64,000 bases of DNA from Ureibacillus sp. FSL W7-1570. Its GTDB lineage: Bacteria > Bacillota > Bacilli > Bacillales_A > Planococcaceae. This document shows positions 59,323-64,000 of the stretch, piece by piece. Below the pieces are notes generated by a model. It was not told the DNA's origin. It saw nothing but the letters and a program-made list of their open reading frames with translations, and did not search any database. The position numbers and the translations under genes are program-made. The stretch spans positions 1,750,001 to 1,814,000 of the forward strand of contig NZ_CP151979.1 in assembly GCF_038593265.1 (NCBI RefSeq), given 5' to 3'. How positions within the stretch are numbered: position 1 is the first letter of the stretch; each line of letters opens with the position of its first letter.

Positions 59323-60666
59323 TTATAATAAAACAAGCAATACCCACAAATACAAGCTTAATAGACTGACCGTCAGCGCAACTGGTATGATCAAAATTGT
59401 AATACTTATATATTTTCCCCAAGTCATCCTTATATTGTGTTTTTTTAGTATAAACATCCAGATAAGTGTGGCCAATGTGCCGATGGGTGTCAGCAATGAC
59501 CCGATATCGCTTCCTATGACATTGGCAAGATAGGCAACCTGCAATAATGCCGGATTCAAACCCATTTCCGTTATTGCCAGCGTCCCAATCATTACAGCAG
59601 GCAAATTATTGAAAATATTTGAAAGAACTGTCGTCAATATTCCCATTATGATTGTGGCGTTGAATGCACCTTGCTCAACGATCTCTTTGAATGTGGTTAT
59701 AATCAGCGTATTTAATCCGAGATTTTTCAACCCATATACAAGTACATACATGCTGAAGGCAAATAATAAAATGTGCCATGGAGAATTCATGACCACATCT
59801 TTTATGCCCATTCTTCTTTTGAACCAACGGATCGCTATCAGTACAAATGCTCCAATTAAACCGATCAACTCCAGAGGAATTCCGAATGGGGAAAGGGCGA
59901 AAAAGGCTCCTCTGGTAATCACCACAACCGCAATGCAAATTTTAAATAAATGATGATCGATATCCGTATCAGCTGACGGATCAAGAGGATGGGTAAAAAT
60001 ATTCGATGGTTTGTCGTGAATCGAAATTAATCCCAATTGTTTCGGAATACTCTTTCTGAATAAGAAATATAGCAGCAGACTCATTGTAAAAATGCCAATC
60101 ATCGAAGGAATGAACATGATTTTCACATAACCGTTTAAATCCAGACCAACAATTTTCAACGCTATTAAATTGGAAATATTGCTTACTGCTATCGGTGCAC
60201 TTGAAGCTGTTGCAATCAGTGCTCCGGAAATCAGATATGGAGTGTATTGATGGGGTTTCAATGATAAAAACCGGATAATATGGATGATGATGGGGGTTGT
60301 AATGAGAATGCTTCCATCGTTATTGAATAACATCGTCATAAAAAAGCATAATAGATTGATATATACATAGAGCCTGATTCCTGAATTATTCGATTTTATG
60401 ATAATGTTTTGGGCAATCCATTTAAAAAAACCGATACTCTCCAATACAATGGACATCATAATAGTGGAAAGTATTGTAAGTGAGGGGCCACTTACAATAC
60501 TCAGAATGTTTTTTAGATCTTGGATGCTTACAAATCCTAGTACGACAATCATCGCAGCCCCTATTGTCACCGGAATCGTTTCATTGATCCCCTTAGGTCT
60601 CCAAAGCATAAATGCAATGGAGAGAGTAAAAATGATTAACATGAGAATCGTAGAAAAATCTACCAT
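59323..60666 (-). CDS. ArsB/NhaD superfamily permease
   Basis: 447 residues with ~11 membrane segments. MLFNNDGSILITTPIIIHII (~110), ISNISNLIALKIVG (~163) and NNLPAVMIGTLAITEM / ANVIGSDIGSLLTPIGTLATLIW (~350-400) show it is in the same superfamily as the gene at 30039, only moderately similar. The ion carried is not evident. The ATG directly follows the stop of a 44-residue membrane protein gene, implying translational coupling. It interrupts the coat cluster between cotH and the cotB-like genes. Confidence 0.82.
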   Translation of the reverse strand: MVDFSTILMLIIFTLSIAFMLWRPKGINETIPVTIGAAMIVVLGFVSIQDLKNILSIVSGPSLTILSTIMMSIVLESIGFFKWIAQNIIIKSNNSGIRLYVYINLLCFFMTMLFNNDGSILITTPIIIHIIRFLSLKPHQYTPYLISGALIATASSAPIAVSNISNLIALKIVGLDLNGYVKIMFIPSMIGIFTMSLLLYFLFRKSIPKQLGLISIHDKPSNIFTHPLDPSADTDIDHHLFKICIAVVVITRGAFFALSPFGIPLELIGLIGAFVLIAIRWFKRRMGIKDVVMNSPWHILLFAFSMYVLVYGLKNLGLNTLIITTFKEIVEQGAFNATIIMGILTTVLSNIFNNLPAVMIGTLAITEMGLNPALLQVAYLANVIGSDIGSLLTPIGTLATLIWMFILKKHNIRMTWGKYISITILIIPVALTVSLLSLYLWVLLVLL

Positions 60667-60801
60667 TTAAACAGCCGCCTTAGATTCTTCAAATGTCGAC
60701 TTGGTCGTTTCCACCACTGCTTCTTCCTTTGTTGGCACCGGTGATTTCAGAAATAACTTATAAAACAAAACACCTACAATTGAGAAGTAAAGGAGCATCA
60801 T
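60667..60801 (-). CDS. Small membrane protein (44 residues) coupled to the permease
   Basis: ATG 60801 (or the next ATG) follows GGAGG by ~10 nt. The product begins MMLLYFSIVGVLFYKLFL, one membrane segment, then a hydrophilic tail SPVPTKEEAVVETTKSTFEE. The TAA at 60669-60667 abuts the permease ATG at 60666. Size, site and coupling support a real gene, perhaps a small subunit or assembly factor of the permease. I know no family. Confidence 0.65.
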   Translation of the reverse strand: MMLLYFSIVGVLFYKLFLKSPVPTKEEAVVETTKSTFEESKAAV

Positions 60802-60831
60802 CAATGTTTTCCCTCCTTCTCCTATCAACCT

Positions 60832-62223
60832 TTAATAATAACGTCTCTCCTTTAACTGCAAATACATTTTTTCTGCATGTTTCATGATGGCTCTATATTG
60901 GTTTTCCATGTGATACATTCTTTCTGCAAATTTCATTAATGCATAGTACTGATATTCCAATAGCCGCTTATTATCTTCCATGAGCATTTTCACCGGCTCA
61001 TGCAAGAAGTCTGTTTCTTCACCGGAAGCTGCGTGCACGATTGGCTCCAAAATCTCTTCAACGTTTTCTTCCGCATTTTCCTGCTCCGCTGCCACCGCAA
61101 TTTCTCCGGTCACTGGTTGAATTTCATGCACTTGATCAGCCGGTTGCTCTGTTTCTTCCAAGGATTCAGAAACAATTCCGATGTCGAAGTCTTCTTTCTC
61201 TGCAATTGCTGCAATATCTTCTGTCAAAGCAATATCCGTTTTTTTTAGTTCCGGATTCAATTCATCTGTTTCCTTGTTCTTATCACTTGGAACATCCGCT
61301 TCCATTGTCGTCAATTCCCAAGTGCAATCTTGTATTGGAGAGTTGAATTTTACTTCTTGGAAGTGAGGTCTTTTTTGGTGTTTTTTCTTCTTTTTAGCGA
61401 GTGTGGCTGTCTGCTTTTTCTCCATATCTTCATCCGCTGTGGTTGATTTTATTTCAATCTCTTGCGGGTTTTCCGATTCGTTTCGAGGTGATTCGTGAAG
61501 GAAGGTGTCATTTGCCGTAATTACTTCGATATTCTCATCTTGGACCGTTACGTTTGTTTGTTCTTCGTGCTGTTCTTCTTGTTGGGCAACTGTTGTTTGT
61601 TCCGGAGAATCCTGATGCGTCGTCTCTTCTTCATTTGCCCTTGGAACAAGCTGTTTCATTTTTTCTTTGATTGTTTCCGCTATCGCTTTTTTCTGCTCTT
61701 CTGTCAATTGGTTATCCGTGTTAGACAAGTTTGAATCTGATGGAACAAAGGTGATGTTTGATGCCGCATTGGATACAAGATTTTCGATTTGATTTTCATC
61801 CACTTGCTCATTAAGAACATTTGTAATTTGCGATTTTAATATAAAGAATTGTCTGTCTCCGTTAATCAATAATATATAGTCGTTGAAAACCCTGCTAAGC
61901 ACTCCCGAAAAGCTTTGATTGTTGAAACTGTTGACGGTGATCCATTGCAAATACATTGTTTTTAGAATTTCATCCAGTTTCGCCCGGTTGATGGTTGCAA
62001 TTTTTGAACCGTTATTGTTTAATCCTGAATCATTCACATTCTTCGAAATGGCTTTGATTTGGGTGATAGGAAAATATAAAATCTTTTCATCCGCTTTAAC
62101 AATCAAATGATCATCTTGAACACTTAATAAGGTGCCATGAATGGATTGGTTTTCAGCCAGAAATAATTCGATCTCTAAGCCTTCTAAACCTCTGATAGTA
62201 TCCAACAAATTATCCGCATTCAA
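60832..62223 (-). CDS. CotB-like large spore coat protein
   Basis: 463 residues. Two Sm-like beta modules at the N-terminus (~12-62: GLEIELFLAENQSIHGTLLSV ... YFPITQIKAIS; ~88-140: QWITVNSFNNQSFSGVLSRV ... FFILKSQITNV) resemble the modules of CotB but lack the RGGPES motif. Residues ~150-400 are acidic and rich in Thr, Glu and Gln, with one basic patch (AKKKKKHQKRPHF). The last ~60 residues form a Tyr/Met-rich helix. Start TTG 62223, 8 nt after GGAGG. It lies 42 nt after the CotB-like gene, the same operon. Outer-coat structural role inferred. Confidence 0.7.
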   Translation of the reverse strand: MNADNLLDTIRGLEGLEIELFLAENQSIHGTLLSVQDDHLIVKADEKILYFPITQIKAISKNVNDSGLNNNGSKIATINRAKLDEILKTMYLQWITVNSFNNQSFSGVLSRVFNDYILLINGDRQFFILKSQITNVLNEQVDENQIENLVSNAASNITFVPSDSNLSNTDNQLTEEQKKAIAETIKEKMKQLVPRANEEETTHQDSPEQTTVAQQEEQHEEQTNVTVQDENIEVITANDTFLHESPRNESENPQEIEIKSTTADEDMEKKQTATLAKKKKKHQKRPHFQEVKFNSPIQDCTWELTTMEADVPSDKNKETDELNPELKKTDIALTEDIAAIAEKEDFDIGIVSESLEETEQPADQVHEIQPVTGEIAVAAEQENAEENVEEILEPIVHAASGEETDFLHEPVKMLMEDNKRLLEYQYYALMKFAERMYHMENQYRAIMKHAEKMYLQLKERRYY

Positions 62224-62265
62224 AATTAGGGCCTCCTTTTACATGCAATCCGCACAAAGTTTCCC

Positions 62266-62739
62266 CTATTGTTGGCTGTTTTCATCCTGTTGTTTTTCAG
62301 GTTCTTTCTTTTCAGGTTTCAAGCCATAGCTCACATTGCGGATATGGAACATTGCTACACGGATGACTTCATTATTTTTGACGATAGTGGCATAATCATC
62401 AAATATTTCTTCCAATACCCCTTCCACTGACTCAGGTCCTCCACGGTTAATTTTCACCCATCGATGACGCAACTCTGTCAATACGGATTTGAAATCCATA
62501 AAGCTCTCAAACCGTTTGAAATCTTCCGGCACTTCTGCATTCAACTTCATTTCATTTCTTGAATCTTGTGTAATGCTTTTAACATGTTGCAGTTTATAGA
62601 ACACTACACCGTCTTGTTCCGTCAATAATGCGAAATAATCACTTTGTGCAGAAATCACTTTTCCAACCCTTGACTCAGGTCCTCCACGGTCAACTCTGAC
62701 AACTTTGTTCAATAAAGATTGCATAAGCTCCCTGTTCAT
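62266..62739 (-). CDS. CotB-like spore coat protein without Ser/Lys tail
   Basis: 157 residues. The modules VVRVDRGGPESRVGKVISAQSDYFALL ... YKLQHVKSIT and WVKINRGGPESVEGVLEEIFDDYATIVKNNEVIRV match the RGGPES repeats of B. subtilis CotB, which has three. The long Ser/Lys/Arg-rich C-terminus that CotH phosphorylates in CotB is replaced by a short EKKEPEKQQ tail. The phospho-acceptor may instead be the CotG-like protein at 57573. ATG 62739 follows GGGAGGAACAACA. First gene of a two-gene unit. Confidence 0.88.
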   Translation of the reverse strand: MNRELMQSLLNKVVRVDRGGPESRVGKVISAQSDYFALLTEQDGVVFYKLQHVKSITQDSRNEMKLNAEVPEDFKRFESFMDFKSVLTELRHRWVKINRGGPESVEGVLEEIFDDYATIVKNNEVIRVAMFHIRNVSYGLKPEKKEPEKQQDENSQQ

Positions 62740-62896
62740 TGTTGTTCCTCCCATTATAAAATTCATTATTATTTATACGTGTAAAGGCAAAAAGGTACAT
62801 AGTTATACGCCTATTCATCAATAATTAGGGATTGGCGTTATGTTTATTGTATGAACGGTGAATGAAATCTGATATTGATTATTCATGACAAAACAT

Positions 62897-62932
62897 AAAA
62901 AAGCCGGATTTGAATTGAATCCGGCTTTTTTT
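62897..62932. terminator. Perfect hairpin between divergent cotB-like and cotW-like genes
   Basis: The stem AAAAAAGCCGGATT / AATCCGGCTTTTTT with loop TGAATTG is fully bidirectional, yet it lies between two divergent genes, where no terminator is expected. The 445-bp gap (62740-63184) holds no frame I would support. Confidence 0.8.
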
Positions 62933-63184
62933 ATGTGATGGAATGTTTATATAGATGTTCTTTTTCATTTCCCCTGATTTTCGGCCACTTCCATTGTCAA
63001 AGTCCGACTAAAAAATCCTCCATTCAGAAAAATTTCTCCCCATACTTTTTATACCTTCACTTTCACCAAAAGGAATCCGGTTTTTTTCTATTATATTTTT
63101 CTAAAAAAACTCGTAATAATTACCCAAATATAGATTTGATTCTCACATAATCTAATGGCAGCCAAATAGAAAGGAGGGATTATA

Positions 63185-63379
63185 TTGGACAGGAGAAACC
63201 GCCGTATGAATTCCGTTACCGATCAAAGTGTGAACCTTCTGATAGACAGTGTCCTTAAAAGGAACGGGGTAAAACTTAGAAAACCCCGATTAAGCGTGCA
63301 AGAAAAAAGAAAGTTAAAAAACTTGCTTATGGACTTAGAAAATAATGTGAACAAATTGGTGAAAACAATTAAGAAGTGA
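63185..63379 (+). CDS. cotW: CotW-like spore coat protein
   Basis: 64 residues, starting at TTG 63185, 7-8 nt after AAAGGAGG. LLIDSVLKRNGVKLRKPRLSVQEKRKLKNLLMDLE aligns with the N-terminal part of B. subtilis CotW (NIFSKHGV, DEEKEMLLNLVKDL), which is 105 residues; the Glu/Gln-rich second half is missing. It belongs to the insoluble fraction of the outer coat/crust. It lies 32 nt before cotX, as in cotVWX. GerE/sigma K regulation is likely but no site was identified. Confidence 0.75.
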   Translation: MDRRNRRMNSVTDQSVNLLIDSVLKRNGVKLRKPRLSVQEKRKLKNLLMDLENNVNKLVKTIKK

Positions 63380-63411
63380 GACCCATAAACCGCAAAAGGA
63401 GGAATAATGGC

Positions 63412-63900
63412 ATGGGCAAAAGCACAGTTTGGCGTGGAAATATGCCTGCTGTTGAAGGAATCGATATGACTAAAAGAAGTAGAGAAAGAAGTTGGAGTGC
63501 ATTAGATCCTTCTTCCGTACATCCTATGGATCGGGATAGAAACAACTTGGAAGGATCAATCGATAATATTCAAGAATCCTATGAGCAAATTATTGTCATT
63601 GATTCAGCAGATGTTGAAATTACAACGACAGATACGCAAGCGGCATTGTCCCTGCAAGTGGCATTGCAGGCTGCCATCAGTTTGGTTCTCAGCATTTCCA
63701 TTGGCAGCAGCAGAGAAGCTGAAAGAATCACGCAAGAATTAATTGCAAATGTAAAATCAAAGCAAATCAATAGACAACAAACATATGTCGAAAATTCCAG
63801 AGGAGTCAGAATTACTACAACTGACACAGATTTGATCATCAACATCCAATTATTACTGCAAATTTTAATCGCTTTAATGGCAAGAATCGACGTCCTCTAA
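63412..63900 (+). CDS. cotX: Spore coat protein X (CotX, two CotX domains)
   Basis: 162 residues. SWSALDPSSVHPMD (~25-38) is the CotX head. Two CotV/X domains follow: IIVIDSADVEITTTDTQAALSLQ...AISLVLSI (~62-97) and YVENSRGVRITTTDTDLIINIQLLLQ (~125-155). CotX is a crust/outer-coat protein. ATG 63412 is 9 nt after AAAGGAGG; the ATG at 63407 is in another frame. Cotranscribed with the cotW-like gene. Confidence 0.95.
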   Translation: MGKSTVWRGNMPAVEGIDMTKRSRERSWSALDPSSVHPMDRDRNNLEGSIDNIQESYEQIIVIDSADVEITTTDTQAALSLQVALQAAISLVLSISIGSSREAERITQELIANVKSKQINRQQTYVENSRGVRITTTDTDLIINIQLLLQILIALMARIDVL

Positions 63901-64000
63901 AGGGCAGAATGGATCGTGTAGCGCCGCAAACGCTGCACCCTTTACTATTTTTTTCAGCCAAATAATACCGTTTATCAGCGTAATAATAGTGAATAACTCT

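Noticed and set aside
62935-63150. 71-codon frame between cotB-like and cotW-like genes
   Set aside because: It is Phe/Ser-rich with no ribosome-binding site and starts at the terminator; it covers the expected promoter region.

Overview
The window is chromosomal DNA of an endospore-forming Bacillales bacterium, most likely of the Lysinibacillus/Ureibacillus group. Spore genes occur throughout: alpha/beta- and gamma-type SASPs, the prkA-yhbH-spoVR set, a Spo0E-like phosphatase, and CotB-, CotG-, CotH-, CotW- and CotX-type coat genes. The first two genes encode an aspartate racemase (cut by the window edge) and a close relative of the Enterococcus faecium D-aspartate ligase. Together they imply an L-Lys-D-Asp (A4alpha) peptidoglycan bridge, which is the wall chemistry typical of those genera. 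I see no prophage, plasmid, CRISPR, rRNA or tRNA signal.

Layout. 1-18.5 kb is mostly housekeeping: wall cross-bridge genes, an SLH-CAP surface protein, a flavoprotein, UspA, pirin, a GC-rich repeat with 12-bp terminal inverted repeats, a repeat-expanded gamma SASP, two transporters, a diguanylate cyclase, a LysM L,D-transpeptidase, a radical SAM/SPASM protein, a glutaredoxin, RNase J and a catalase. 18.6-23.4 kb is spoVR, yhbH and prkA, where prkA seems to start on an ATC codon. 23.5-38.4 kb is metabolism and transport, including dapA behind a lysine riboswitch, SstT, AmpS and a membrane-anchored Mrr-type nuclease. Two group II introns, apparently class C, lie at 31.4-32.0 and 38.4-40.3 kb. 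The second carries the reverse transcriptase; the first has lost it by an internal deletion. Each abuts a hairpin.

40.4-43.3 kb holds an E. coli-type TatD, a DUF2249 protein, a Crp/Fnr regulator broken by one missing base, and an enoyl-CoA hydratase. 43.7-51.4 kb is the most distinctive part, a probable spore-surface locus. It has a 1229-residue collagen-like protein (Gly-X-Thr repeats) with a globular interruption, two relatives sharing its N-terminal domain (one frameshifted at a C8 tract, one with a Cys/His-rich tail), an unrecognised helical protein, and two family 2 glycosyltransferases with TPR-like tails that could glycosylate the threonine-rich stalk.

51.6-57.6 kb carries an iron-regulated ferredoxin-NADP reductase with a strong Fur box, an M20 amidohydrolase, a holin-like protein, an alcohol dehydrogenase and a chemoreceptor. 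57.6-64 kb is a spore-coat cluster: a Lys/Gly/Ser-repeat CotG-like protein divergent from a CotH kinase, an ArsB/NhaD-type permease with a 44-residue membrane protein coupled upstream, two CotB-like proteins, and cotW-cotX. CotH would phosphorylate the Ser/Lys-rich protein while the CotB-like cores build the outer coat. Many start codons were moved inward from the longest frame to the codon served by the best ribosome-binding site; TTG starts are common here.
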